Shown piece after piece: positions 26,620 to 38,500 of a stretch of DNA of 64,000 bases. A model generated the notes under the pieces. It searched no databases. It had not been told where the DNA came from and worked only from the letters and a program-made list of their open reading frames with translations. Location of the stretch: positions 6,633,890-6,697,889 of the forward strand of contig RSEF01000014.1 in assembly GCA_003993805.1 (NCBI GenBank), given 5' to 3'. The stretch is from Himantopus leucocephalus. Lineage: Eukaryota > Chordata > Aves > Charadriiformes > Recurvirostridae. The position numbers and the translations under genes are program-made. The stretch's first letter is position 1. Every line of letters starts with the position of its first letter.

Positions 26620-26960
26620 GTATTTTGGCCCCGAGTCGCGGAGCCTTGGAAGAGGCTGTTAGGCAGACTCGGTGCCGAGTGGGGGGCCGGGCTGGCGAAA
26701 GGGGCTGCGATGCTCCCAGCCGCTTTCCGGAGTGGTTGGTCAGGGGCGCAGCGTCGCTGCCAAAGGCGAGCCCCAAACGGTACCCTAGCCTGAGGACAAC
26801 ATTCTCCTTTCTTTTCCAAAGCCGCTGGCAGGATTGAGCGGATTCGGTGTCTAACCCAGTCTGTGCGGGGCAGAACATAACCCCGTCCGGCGGCTCGGCT
26901 GCTCCTGGCTCCGCCTGTGCTGAGCCGTCCCTGGGATGCAGATCCCTGCGGGGCTGACTC
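26620..26960. other. CpG-rich segment upstream of exon E
   Basis: This stretch is GC-rich and visibly denser in CG dinucleotides than the surrounding intron. It lies about 110 bases before exon E. It has no TATA box or identifiable first exon. It could be an intragenic CpG island or simply a local base-composition peak. Confidence 0.4.
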
Positions 26961-27073
26961 GGGGGGCGTGAACAGGGTCTGTCCTGGCTCCTTCCGCAAA
27001 TGGAAAATTGCAGCCAGGATATGAACTAGTTCTGCTTGTCACTATTAATTCTCCTGTCCTCCTTTCTCTCTAG

Positions 27074-27189
27074 CACCAGCGCTGGCCCCACAGAACATCC
27101 AAGTGAACTCCCTTTCCGCAAGCCAGCTGGAGCTCACCTGGGACCCCCCTCCGGCCGACAGCCAAAACGGGAACATCCAAGGCTACAAG
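27074..27189 (+). CDS. SDK2: SDK2 exon E: first half of FNIII domain 11
   Basis: A 116-nt exon after acceptor ctttctctctag. With the G carried over from exon D it encodes 39 residues, [18 protein letters not shown]... to NGNIQGYK, ending on a complete codon. The B-strand tryptophan is in LELTWDPPP and the C strand starts at GYK. The next exon begins IYYWE, giving the expected GYKIYYWE. The only boundary that fits is AAG|gcaatc, a GC rather than GT donor. The nearest GT (cct|gttt, 11 bases on) would break the frame. Confidence 0.92.
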
Positions 27190-28618
27190 GCAATCCTCCT
27201 GTTTCTGCTGGTTTCATTTCTCTCGCTCGGCGTTGCTATTACTTGTGAGATAGCTCTGCAAACTACACTTGCCCTCACTGCGTAAGGCAAATTAAAACAG
27301 CGTCCAGACTGCAGTACGGAAACGGCGCTGAGTCCCAAAACCCAAAGAAAGAGAATGAGATTTTGGGGGGAGGGAGGAAAGGAGAATGTGTTGCTATTTG
27401 TGGAGAAGGAGAGCGTGGGGAAAGAGGGTATGCAGATAAGGAGGCAGCTCCGCTTACGCAGGCAACAGATCTGCTCCAAAAGGCAACAGACACACAAGAG
27501 TGAGGGGCAAGAAACGTATTGAAGAAAATTAACTGAGCTTTCTATCTATCAAATGTTACAAGGCATTAGGAAAAGCAGAACTTTCTCCAAGCGAGAAGCC
27601 TGAGCCAGGTCAGATTTCGGAAGAATTATTTCATTTCCTTAACTTTAACAAAATTAAATCATAGTATTAATTGCATTTGGTTCATAGGAGATGAGCACGT
27701 TGCAGAGGCATGTTGTTTAGCTCCTCCAGCACGAGAATGGACCCTCGGAGAGTGGAAATGGGCAAGTCTACAAACACTGGAGCTTGGCTTGGGTTCAGTG
27801 GCTGGCTCTGCCTCTCTCCATGAATTTAGGTCCATAAGCGAAGAAAAGCCAAGCCAATGTGAATAATCTGGCATCCCTTCTTGGCAGTCACAAGCATCCT
27901 TATATATCAATTCCTGTTCTTTTCCTTTTGTACGTATATAGATGGCTCTAACAGCTTGGCTCATAGAGCCAAGGTGGAGTCTTGCCTTGGCTCGTTCTCT
28001 CAACTTTCTGGCTTGCTTTGGCCTGTTGTAATGCTCCCGCTGCCAGGCCTGTCCAATAAGTAGGGCTGGCACTGCTTTTCCTCTTGGAAACAACTTCTCC
28101 AAAGCCTAATTTTATGGCATCAGGATAAAAATTGTGTAAGGGAAGAACAGGGAAAAGTACCTCAAGGAACTTTAGGGAAAGTCTTTATTACCCGCTTCAG
28201 GAAGGCATTTGCTTTGCTGTCCTGTGGACGCAAATGGTGAATCCGTTGTGTGCATGCAGAGGTGAATTACGGACCATCGTGTCGGGGTGCCGGTGCTGAC
28301 AGGCAGCTAGCATTTCAGGGAGAATTTAGAAACTGACCTCTCATCGCTGAACTCTGGCAGCTCATATCTGCTGTCATTAGGCCGTATTCTTCAGCCTCTG
28401 CTCTATTTTTGAGTGATGTACTCGGCTATGCTGTCGCTGGACTCCCGGGAATTTGCCAAAGGAAGAGAAAAGATTGGGCACGTGGTGAAAAGCATTAGTA
28501 TCCCATTTAATGGAGGAGTCCAGAGCAAGGCTGCGCCATCTTCCTGATCTTTTATAGCCGCGATGCCCAGATGTTGTCTACATGTAGGATATACTAAAAT
28601 ATCTCCCTGTCTCAACAG
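27190..28618 (+). other. Intron 5 (1.4 kb), GC-AG type
   Basis: Phase-0 intron with donor AAG|gcaatc and acceptor ctgtctcaacag. GC-AG introns are a known minority class spliced by the major spliceosome, usually with an otherwise strong donor; here +5 is T rather than G. The first 96 bases stay open in the SDK2 frame up to TAA at 27283-27285. The rest contains no recognised feature. Confidence 0.8.
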
Positions 28619-28805
28619 ATTTATTACTGGGAGAGCGACATCCAAAACGACACGGAAAAAGTGAAGGTCCTTTTCCTCCCGGAGACAACCATCCGGCTCA
28701 AAAACCTGACCAGCCACACGCGGTACATGGTCTGCATCTCCGCGTTCAACGCGGCCGGGGACGGCCCCCGGAGCAGCCCCTCGCAGGGCAGGACGCACCA
28801 GGCGG
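28619..28805 (+). CDS. SDK2: SDK2 exon F: second half of FNIII domain 11
   Basis: A 187-nt exon between acceptor ctgtctcaacag and donor gtacgg. It encodes 62 residues beginning IYYWESDIQNDTEKVKVLFL and ending QGRTHQA, then one base (phase 1). The tyrosine corner is in NLTSHTRYMVCISAFNAAGD. Two N-glycosylation sequons are visible, NDT and NLT. The 3' half is strongly GC-rich, unlike the exons around it. Confidence 0.93.
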
Positions 28806-29594
28806 GTACGGGACCCCTCTCTTGTCTCAAAGCACAGGCTTGGTGATGACCGGCACGTAACTGGGCAGTGGCTAAGGGAAATGGGGGGATGCAGGAGGGC
28901 ACTGGCGTTTAGATTTAACTTTTGGATGAGTCATTACTTTCTAATGGTCTTGGGGGGGGGGGGGGGNGGGGGAGGGATCAAATAAGTGGAGATACACTGG
29001 GATACAGCAGAAATGAGAACGGACTGGCAGAAGGACCAGTCCCTTCACAAGCTGCTCCAGAAGGTCTGTGGGTCTGTTTCTGGCCTCTGCTATTGCATCT
29101 GAAAATCTGAAGGAACTCATCTCCAGTGCTTGCAGATTCCTCAGACAGTCCTGTGAGCGAATTATCGTGCTTTTTATAGTTCCTCCTTTGTTGTTTTGAA
29201 AGCCACCAGTCGGAGTGAGCTGTTTCTGTGCTGGACGTTACCGTGGTGGGAGCGCTCCAGCACAGGGCCAAGGCAATGCCCTTGGTGGTGGCCATGAAAA
29301 GGAGGTGTGCCCTCGGGCTGTATGCTCACGTAGTGCCCTTCTGAGGGTCCTTCCCGTCTGTGTCCTACCTCCTTGCTTGCTTTTGAGGTTCCACGTTGCA
29401 GCTGAGTGGCGGCTTTTTTCAGGACAGGCTGCGTTTCTGGTTGATTACAGGACATTTGGATACAATTGACAAATCCCATTCTCAGCTTGTTTCCTTTAGA
29501 TTTAGGCTGGGCAAATAAACCATTGTTTTATAATATATATGTATATCGGATTGACTACTCCTGCTGCAATTCAATCTCTCTGTAATCCTTGCAG
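28806..29594 (+). other. Intron 6 (0.8 kb) with a poly-G tract
   Basis: Phase-1 GT-AG intron between FNIII 11 and 12. It contains a run of about 20 G with one undetermined base (28952-28972, N at 28967). No gene content was found. Confidence 0.8.
28952..28972 (+). repeat. Poly-G tract with an ambiguous base
   Basis: Homopolymer of G interrupted only by N at 28967. The exact length is unreliable because sequencing through such runs is error-prone. Confidence 0.9.
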
Positions 29595-29732
29595 CACCCA
29601 GTGCTCCCAGCTTCTTGGCGTTCTCCGAAATCACTTGCACTACCCTCAATGTGTCTTGGGGCGAGCCGACAGCAGCAAATGGAGTCCTGCAGGGTTATCG
29701 AGTAGTCTATGAGCCTTTGGCTCCCGTCCAGG
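29595..29732 (+). CDS. SDK2: SDK2 exon G: first half of FNIII domain 12
   Basis: A 138-nt exon between acceptor aatccttgcag and donor gtaaga. It encodes 46 residues, [14 protein letters not shown]... to PLAPVQ, plus a final G (phase 1). The B-strand tryptophan lies in LNVSWGEP, which is also an N-glycosylation sequon. The C strand is GYRVVYEP. It joins in frame to exon H. Confidence 0.94.
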
Positions 29733-32700
29733 GTAAGAAAGACCTCCGATCATACATATTCATGGGGAAACGACAGAAAAATACTGTAGTATCTTTTATC
29801 TCTGCCCAATTTCCCACTTGCTCTCTGCCGTTTTCCAAGAGAAGCCAGGTGGCAGAGGGTAAGTAAAACAATTCCGCTATTGCCAAAACTGTTCAGCAAA
29901 CTATAATATTGTGGAATGTGGCTTTTGTCTGTCCTCTCTCATTTTCTTGCACAAACTATATTCCGTGTGATTTGAAAAGTCATTTTACTGCCATCGTTAC
30001 CTGGTGTGGGCGAAGAGGAAACTCAGCCCAAGAGAGCCTGATTGTCTCCCTGCGCTGCGCTTTCAAATTGCTGAGTAGGCTCCAGCCCAGAATAGTCGTC
30101 AGACACATTTGTGTTGCTTATCACATCATGTGTCACTTCTGTTATCGCAAAGATTGCCCGGGCATCAAATGCGCTAGTCGTCACTGGTACCGCTGCCGCT
30201 TTTGACAGGGGAGAATAACTGTGACAGAGATTTAGTTGTGTCTGTTTACACGGAGTTTTCAAGCAGCGTTTTTAACGCAGCACTAGATTTAAGCTGGACC
30301 ACAACAATGTGATGGCCACAAATGTTTCATTAATTTGCCAGAGCAGCAACAGAGAAGGAGTTGGCAATTTCTCTGAAAACAAACGTAAATTCATTCCAAA
30401 GGTGAATTAGAAAAGATTACGAAGTTTGTGGATGGTCTTATTAATATTTTTATATTCCTGGTAGATCGCCAGTAGTTCAATAGGATGTCCGACTTTGGCA
30501 GTGTGACAGCAGGGAGAGTAATTTCAGCCATTGCCAATCCATTTTAAACTCTTTTCCAAAGAAATAAGGATATCAATCACTTGTATGTGCTTCTTCTGTA
30601 AGGAATAAAGATCTATATTATCTGAATATCCATGTCTTATGCACTGGGAAAGTTATATTCAGGAATGAAAACATGAGAATAAAAGCACTTTCAGCCTTTA
30701 CGGCTGGCAGGTCTGAGCACAAAGAGCTAATGCAGAAAGCATTTCAAATTCTGACCAAGAAATGTGCACAGGGTAAGCAGGAGGTTCGGGCTGTTTGGGC
30801 ATTTCCTGCCTTTTATTCATTCCTACACAAGGTTTAAGAATACATTCTTTTTCCCCCTGAAAATATGGAAGTGTCAGATCATGTTTTCTCTGCGTGCATT
30901 TGACTTAACATCCTTGAATCTTTGTTTTCTTTTCTTCTCTTCCCCACCTCTGCCTGTGCTGTCTCTAACTCCAGTTTGTCTCTCCTTCCCCCGTAGAAGA
31001 TTTCTGATGTGAGCAGGGAGGTTACGGAGGGCTTTTCCTCCGACTCTAAAGTTTTGCCTATATTTATTTTCCAGTTTCTACCCATTTGCTCTTGTGCCAG
31101 CTTTTTTCTTTCAGCCAACTTATTTATCCTCCTGCCATGGTAAGCAGTCTGTCCCTCCATGCCATCATTTTCCTCTGATAGAAAAGCCACGCTTCTTTAT
31201 TTAGAGAGCAAGGTAGAGCCAAACTCTTTTGAAGATGGAGCAGGTAAGCGTGCTGAATGCAGGCAGCGAGGCTTGTGGGGCCGGCAGCTGCCAGACCCCC
31301 CGATCCTGGAGGGTTCTTCCAGCCGCAGGTCTCACCTTCCTCCATGCCAGCACTACAGCGCAACAGTATGGATGGACCAGCACCGGACAAATCGCCCAGG
31401 GAAGCTGGAGAGGGTTCCAGGCCAGGTTGGACAGGGCTTGGAGCAACCTGGGCTGGTGGGAGGTGTCCCTGCCCAGGGCAGGGGGGCTGGAACCAGATGG
31501 TCTTTAAGGTCCCTCCCAACCTAGACCATTCTATGATTCTGTGACACCCCCCCGAGCTTTTTTCCTGCATCTTTTGACTTTTCACCCATTCATGATTGTT
31601 GGCTGAGCGTCCTGGCCGTTGTGACACCTCCTGCCTTCCCACTCGCAAGCCACTGCTGAAAACCCGTGCATTTTGCAAAACCTTCTAGCAGAGATCTGTT
31701 CTTTAGCACAGCCTTCTCCCTCTTTGACCTTTCATTGTTTAAGCTTTACAGTGTTATGTTTTACAAAATAATAGATAACAAAATTGCCCTGGAGCCTTTT
31801 TTAACAGTTTCTTTTTTTTTTGGAACATAACTTCAAAATGACAAATGCTTCCTGATTTGTCTCGGAGAAATGAAATAGTACACCTAGGGAAGGAGGGAGC
31901 ACTTCTACTGCTTCCTCGTTAACCAAGGAAAGATTCCCCGAGTTATAAATTGTATCTGGGAGAAAACTTTGAACAGAAATCGCTTGGACATTATTCTTTA
32001 TTTAACTGATAAAAGCTGAAAGAAGCATCTTGATTTGCATAAAATAAGCATCTGGATTGAAAACCGTCTTCCTTCTGCACTTTTCTGCAAAGACAAACTA
32101 GCAAGCTGCCTTCTCTAGTGGGAAAAACATTTTCCCACTTCCTATCTTCTTGGTTTGAAATGTGTTATGTACCTCTACAGAACCAGAAAAATGCCAAAAG
32201 GCCTCTGTAAATTTGAACTTTCTGTTCTGTAAAATGTTTTATAAATCAAATTCTTTCCATTGACTTATTTTAAGGAAATTTCCATGAAAAGTAGATATTT
32301 TGTGTTTTCAAAGCGTTCATTGCCGCTCTGCCCTTTCTGCAGCATTGAGAACCTAAACCTAAAACTGTCTATGAACCTCGATGAAGGAAACAGCACTGAT
32401 TTTAGTTCATCCATGTCAGGAAAATTCTTAGAGTGTGCGAAGAGTGAAACACAAGTCAGGACTTCAGCCTTGTCCAAGCTAATAGTGCTTTGATTGCTTC
32501 CCCGATTGCAGGGACATTTATAGCCACAAGTTACCCATGAGAAATACATCCTTCATTCCGCGTTCCCTTGGTAATGGTGGCAATGACAGGATGAGATGAA
32601 AGGAAAGAACCTGGCCCTGGTTTCCTCCTCCAAGCAATGTTGCGGGTTACTTGGCAAAGGAGCGGTGGAGAAACGCTTGCTTAGGAAGCAATCTGCAACA

Positions 32701-33017
32701 CGCGCTCCTCTTCGTTTACCTCCTCCTTTCTTCCCAGAATAATTAGTGAAGTTGCGTGTAGTCTCTTGGTAATTTCCCAGTTGTATTGTAAGGTTTTTTC
32801 TTGTCAGTACCCACTTATCAAGCTTAAACTCTAATTATACTTATCAGTGCTGAAAATTGGCTATTATCACTACTTAAACTCCTGCTAATTGTAAGAAATA
32901 CTTTCTTAGCAAACTGTTAGATAATTTTACTTGCCATCTAGATGTAATAAGCTCCACTTGATTTCTATTTTTGCATTGCAACGTTTTCTTATTTTTTTGT
33001 CTGCGTGGCTGCTCCAG
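29733..33017 (+). other. Intron 7 (3.3 kb)
   Basis: Phase-1 GT-AG intron inside FNIII 12. It holds a CR1 LINE 3' end at 31390-31544. The remainder is AT-rich and no other gene or repeat was recognised. Confidence 0.8.
31390..31544 (+). mobile_element. CR1 LINE, truncated 3' end
   Basis: The stretch contains the hallmark CR1 3' sequences ttccaggccaggttggac, ggtgtccctgccca, gatggtctttaaggtccct and the terminal octamer-like attctatgattctgtga. CR1 is the dominant LINE of birds and most copies are 5'-truncated, as here. It is inserted in the same orientation as SDK2. The left edge is approximate. Confidence 0.93.
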
Positions 33018-33179
33018 GGGTGAGTAAGGTGGTGACCGTGGACATTAAAGGGAACTGGCAACGCTGGTTGAAGGTCCGAGATCTCACCAAGGGCATGACC
33101 TATTTATTCAGAGTGCAAGCCCGAACCATCGCCTATGGACCTGAACTGCAAGCCAACGTCACAGCTGGGCCAGCAGAAG
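33018..33179 (+). CDS. SDK2: SDK2 exon H: second half of FNIII domain 12
   Basis: A 162-nt exon between acceptor ggctgctccag and donor gtaagc. With the preceding G it encodes 54 residues, [20 protein letters not shown] to TAGPAE, and ends in phase 1. The tyrosine corner is [21 protein letters not shown] contains an N-glycosylation sequon. Confidence 0.94.
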
Positions 33180-34347
33180 GTAAGCGGAGCCATAAAACCA
33201 CGTCGCAAGCCGGATCAGTTACAGAAATGTGGTCCAACAGCAGGGAATAGTGCACTCAGGGCTTCACTTGAATTTCCAAGCCAAGGAGAAGTCGAGTCAC
33301 AGGAGCTCAGGACATGATTCAGTGGGTTTCGCAACTGCCCATGGAAAAATGTTTCCTTTTTTCCTGAAATCTAGAACTCTGATGTGAATAAACAAACCAG
33401 TGTGGATAAATCATAACGCAAACGGGCTCGCCAGGGATTTCAAAGCTGCAGCCTGACAGCGCGGTGCATAATTCTGACTGTACTGCTCTGCGCTGGAGTC
33501 AGAACTGAATAACTCTGCCGAAACCAGCAGAGGTTCCTGGATGTAAAACCAGAAAGGATTTACAATTACTCTCTCCTGACACTTTGGCTCATGCTCTGGG
33601 AGAGGTCTGCACATTTCCTGATACGTTGAGGGGAGCAACAGGCTGAACGTCAGCATTCCCCGCTTGGTTCCATGTCGGTACCAAAAGAGTTGGCTTTCTT
33701 ATTTGATCGGTGATTTTGATAAACAGATAATCTAACGAGGTAAATGCCTTCCAATGACACCAGCCGGTCTGGTAAATCACAGAGCATCAGTGCAGTGGTC
33801 ACAGTTCTGATTTTTTGCTGCTTTTTCCGGCTCAGGGAAACGTTTACTCCCTCCATCAGAGCCATGTGCGGCAGTTCCACTCTTCTGGGTGCCAGCAAGC
33901 TTTCAGTTTGTCACGGTACCTTCCGTAGCCATTATCTGGGACAGCAGCGCTGCGGCTCCACAGTCTAAGTCTCGTGCTCCACCCCAGACAGTGTAAAGCA
34001 GGAGTCCTCTCTAACGTGGCCATGGCATCTTCCCAAGCGCGTGGGCAGGCGGCTGTCCCCACGAACCTCTCCCTCGAAGGCGGAGGCTGGTTTCACCTCT
34101 CAAGTCAGGAATAGCAGCGGCAATGTGCAAATGCTGCAGATATGCTAATGGCTAAAATGAGCGTGTTTTTTCTCTTTCCTTCATAATACAGGCACCTGTA
34201 AATCCCAGCCGTTGATATGTAACTGCTGGTACTAGAGCTAGTGAAAAATGTAGGTCAATAGCCCATTGAGCTGGTTTATCTCAGTAGAAGAAATGAAGAA
34301 TACTGCTGTCTGTGTCTGATACCACCACCATTTACTGTTCTCTTCAG
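33180..34347 (+). other. Intron 8 (1.2 kb)
   Basis: Phase-1 GT-AG intron between FNIII 12 and 13, with acceptor actgttctcttcag. Nothing recognisable was found inside it. Confidence 0.8.
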
Positions 34348-34473
34348 GGTCTCCCGGCTCCCCTCAGGAAATTCTGGTGACAAAATCTGCTTCTGGGGTG
34401 ACGCTGCAATGGACTGAGGGAGATTCAGGAGAAAAACCCACAACCGGGTACATTATAGAGGCCCGACCCTCAG
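34348..34473 (+). CDS. SDK2: SDK2 exon I: first half of FNIII domain 13
   Basis: A 126-nt exon between acceptor gttctcttcag and donor gtaagc. It encodes 42 residues, GSPGSPQEILVTKSASGVTL to IEARPS, plus one base (phase 1). The B-strand tryptophan is in VTLQWTEG and the C strand is GYIIEARP. It is the start of the membrane-proximal FNIII repeat. Confidence 0.94.
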
Positions 34474-34999
34474 GTAAGCCATGGGAAACACCGAGAGCTG
34501 GGTGGCATGCGTTCCCTTCCTTCAGTCCGCGCTGAAACCCATCTCCCGAGGGGAGAGGTGGTTTGTCCTCCCGGTATGGTAATGGGATTTTGTGAGAACA
34601 CGCTATTGCCAGCCAGTGTTAAACCGTTGGTGGTTTATTATGCGGTTTAGCAGATTTTCTTCTGTTTAGGAGTAGTCACAGAAAATTACCCTGAGTGCTC
34701 CGGCTTTCACTGTGCTACATCACTGGTAAATCATCCAACTGATGAGCTAATATAGTTAATAATTAAAACTCACTTAAATGCATACAGTATCTTTCATGCG
34801 CAAGGACCAATAAGTACTCGTAAACTGTATTTTGAGGACCACAGAGAGAAATCTGTCCTCTTCTGCAGCAGAGTACGGCAGCTAATTACCGTTTTCCTGT
34901 TAATGACAGGGCCAGGACTTTAGCACCACGTACACATCGCTTTTCTGCAGGGAGGGCACTGGGGGGCAGAGGAATCCCCTCATCACCACAGTTTTTCTT

Positions 35000-35530
35000 G
35001 ATGCTTTCTCAGCGCTCCTTTGCTTCTGGGATTCGCGTCTTACTGAAGCTGCTCTGTGCTTTTTCCAGAATATTTCCCTGGTCGGATGCCATGGTTTGAA
35101 ATGTAGGCGTGTGCTCCAGCCTGTTCGCAGCCCCTCCCAGCCTGGTACCCCTTGCAAATTCAATAAGCGCGTACTTTCTGGTATCCAAGTCATTAACAAC
35201 AAAAAAGTGAATTCTGCCAGTCCCCTGTGTAATCTCACTTGATAATTTCCCTCCACTCTGCCAGCGAATGTTGATAACTGTTCGCCGAGTACGGTTTTGC
35301 AGCTGGTGATGCATCTCCCAGATAGTTGTTTCACGTAGGCCGTGTTTGGATGTCAAAAGCTTTGCTGAAGTCAGGATAGATGATGTCTGCTCCTTCTCCT
35401 CTATTGACAAGGTCTGCTACCCTGTCACGGAAGGAAATTAGACATGATTTATACTTGACATATCCACGTTGGCTGCTTGTTCTTTCCTTTTTTACTTCTA
35501 GGTGCTTGCACGTTGCTTGATTATATATTG
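35000..35530 (-). mobile_element. Decayed CR1-type LINE, reverse transcriptase region
   Basis: Read on the minus strand, 35352-35372 encodes DFSKAFD, a signature of CR1-clade reverse transcriptases. Farther along, 35127-35170 reads EFARGTRLGGAA, matching the catalytic FADDTKLGG block, and NDLD lies between them. Both catalytic aspartates of FADD have been lost (FARG). Frames are interrupted, so this is a dead internal fragment, clearly older than the CR1 3' end at 31.4 kb. Edges are approximate. It is opposite in orientation to SDK2. Confidence 0.83.
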
Positions 35531-38500
35531 ATTAAATGAATGCTTATCTGTTTGATTATATAAAGGATCCTAACGGTTTCTTGTATGTGTCTTGAATGTA
35601 AGGTTGCATTGAAAACCAGACCAGTAACAAAATCATTGCCTGCATTTCTGCGGTCATCACCGAGGATGCGGATTTCCATCCTTGCATCTGACAGAATTGG
35701 CTCTGTAGTGAGGCTCTGCTGTCACCCTAAAATTTCTTCCTAATTTTGGTCATTTAACTTGACAATGGTTTTCAAAACAAAGTGAAGGAAAATGTGTACC
35801 TTCTCCAAGCACTGGAGTTTCTGAGAGCTATCAAGGGCTTTTTTTAATTAGAGGCATGATGCCACTGAGCTTCTGTTTCCCTTACATCAGCTTATTGATT
35901 TCTGCCCTAATTTCTTCATAGGTAAAAAGCATCCTGTCTTGCTTGAACAGCATTTTTGACATAGCAAGTTAAACCAAAACTGTTCATCAAAGTTCACTTA
36001 CCAGCTTACGTTTCCGCAAACAGGGTTTTTTGAGTAAGAGCGGTTCAGAGGGAAACCGCCAGCCCACGTACAGACTGCCTGCAAGCTGGAAATTCACCTC
36101 GTGCGAGTGGTGACACTGCAAACTCATCCGGTGTTCCTGGGCTTCTCTCACCGTTGGGTGAGAGGGAACATTTCACAGTTCGTGGCTAAGGATGGAGGAT
36201 TTGTGGCCCGCTCTTTTTGAGTAGGAAGAAAATAGCCCCTCCGAGGCAGGTCTGAGCTGCATTAACCCGGGGTCACTCCCGCTGGCCCCACTCCACTGAT
36301 CCTGGAAACACACAGACGAGGTCTTATTCTCCTGCTCTTGCAACCTTGACTGTTGAGGCATTTAATTCCTCTTCAGATTATTTTAATCCTATTCATGCTG
36401 CAGTAGCAAATGAACTGGGCATTTGTATGCCGGATTCTCATCCTTCATTCTGGTTGCAGCTGTAGGAAGCGTGAAATGTGATCCAGGAGAGGAGACAGAC
36501 TAATTGGAACATTTGCTTATTTCACCCGAGCGCCGGTTTCCTTTCTGTGCCGCTTTTCTTCCTCGTCTCTGCACGGAGGAGTTTGAAATCTGAATTACGG
36601 GCTTAACAAAAGCAGGGAACTAATTCCTCCTGTCAGGGCTGGTCATTCAGAGCAGCTTCTGTTTTAATATAATTCTGAGATTTTGCTTCTGCGCGTTGAT
36701 TTATATGGGTAGTCGAGCACGGATTGGAGCAACCTTTGTTTTTAAGGAGTTGTTGTCCAAGAGAAGAGCGGTTGACTTGTGCCCTTCACATAAAATCAAG
36801 GAAGAAAAAGATATTCATCCTTCTGAGACCAAAAAAGGGGCATCGAACAGACAGATGAAAAGCTTTAGCTTGTTGCCAATATTTAAATGCAATACCACTA
36901 CCTTAGTGTTTCACATCTCAAGTGTCATCTATTATAGGCCTCATTACCCCAAACGTTAAATGCTGTATCATCTCATTTTCCCTGCAGTAGCTCCCTGCCA
37001 AGACTCTTCCATCAGAGGAGGAGGGTGGCTTTCTGTCACAAATGGCAAACCCTACCCGCTTTTGTCACTCCCCTTTGAATTTTTCGGTGCCCTGCTGCGT
37101 CTCCCAGGGCTCCGGCTGCCCTGCTGGGTTTAGCGATGGTGGCAGCAGGCAGCTGAGATTGTTCATTTGATCTCCCCGTTTCTTTCCTGGATTTATGGAA
37201 GGTGACCAGGCTGACTACCTCCTCTGCATTCTGAATATACTCGGACACGGGGATGGAGCAGGCGAACCAATATTTTTTCCAGAGTGATCTGTGCTAGAGG
37301 ATGACATTACAGAAACAGAAGAGTTTTTCTTTTCCTTCAACTTCTCTGTCCCCAGAGAGATGGATTCCAGTTTAGCTCCTTGTGCATTACAAGAAATGCA
37401 ATTAAGCAGCCTCTCTCACTGCCATGGCAAGCACTCCCTCGACATCAACTGGGCTGGCTAAGGAATGAGTATTAGATCCTGTCCTCAGTTTTTACACACA
37501 GAGGAAAAGTCAGAAATGGCACAACCATGTTAAGGTTCCCAGTGCTGCCAGAGGGAGCGGAGACGTTGGTTTCGCCCCTCTTTTCCCAACGCCACGCCAC
37601 ATCCCATCCATGGCTCCGCTCTCTGGACTGTGCTTTAGTGGGGCGCGTGTGGCCTGCAAAGTACTACGCAGTCTCACGCAGACTTTCCTTCCCGGTTATC
37701 CCCTATATACAGAGTGGGTGTTTTTGCGTAACGCCCTAGGGATCCGCGCAGCCAGGAGTGCAGGTGGACACGTCGCTGCCCAGCATGACACCTTCATGCG
37801 GGTATTTGCCTCCCACAGTCACCTCGAGCTGCCGGGCAGCCGGGTAGGTGTTCGGTCTTCACGGCTTGGGTTGCCTCAGGAGCAGCCTCCAACCCAGGAC
37901 AAGCTGGTACAGATTTCCTCTTCTGCTTCCTCTCCCCATGATGTGTTTTGGGTTTTGTTTCTTTGCTTTTCCCAAGCGGGGATGACTTAAGCCCAGTGGG
38001 ACAGAATTGCATCTTAACATCCTTCCAGTAATACTATTTCTAGCACCCTAGCTGGCGTGAACAGGCCGGTTAAACCTCAGATCAGCCACGAATCGTGAGC
38101 TTAGGACATAGACAAGTCAGGAAAGCATTTTCTTTTGCTCCCCAAGATGATCAGTTCCATGAAGGCAGCAGACGTTTTGGGGAAGAACCCGTCTACTCGG
38201 AGTGGGGATTGTCCTTCCCAGAAATGCTGGTTTTCGCTTCCCACGCCCCGAGGGCAGATCTCACTTTAGGTTCCTTTCTGGTGTCTTGAGCGATGTTTTT
38301 ATGTTTTCTTCCTTTTCTATTTATTTTTAAACAAATGAGGGAGTGCAGTGTCAAGCATGGACACAAACCAGCAAAAGTCAGTAAATTCAAAGTGAAGGGT
38401 GCAGCTGCATCGCCGGCATCTGCCATGGGGCCTTTGGTTCGCCTCTGCTCGCGAGCGACGTGCCGAGGCTGACAGCTTGTCAGCCTTCACTTCCCATCCT

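Larger units (their letters stand above)
11641..27073 (+). other. Intron 4 (15.4 kb), the largest intron
   Basis: Phase-1 GT-AG intron between FNIII 10 and 11, with donor gtaggt and acceptor cctttctctctag. Contents recognised: a short tandem duplication (12775-12820), a solo LTR (16280-16652), a palindromic element (20357-20440), A-rich tracts (22778-22803), an AT-rich segment resembling a conserved non-coding element (25600-25990) and a CpG-rich segment (26620-26960). Many chance reading frames occur, up to 168 codons on the minus strand at 13784-14290. None shows a domain, splice logic or a known family. Confidence 0.75.

Noticed and set aside
28403..28798. 131-codon minus-strand frame over exon F
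   Set aside because: It is the antisense shadow of a GC-rich SDK2 exon.
29733..29866. In-frame read-through of exon G into intron 7
   Set aside because: The donor gtaaga is strong and the added residues show no feature, so alternative termination here is not supported.
31124..31678. 184-codon minus-strand open frame
   Set aside because: It runs antisense across the CR1 3' end, whose GC-rich consensus creates open frames by chance.
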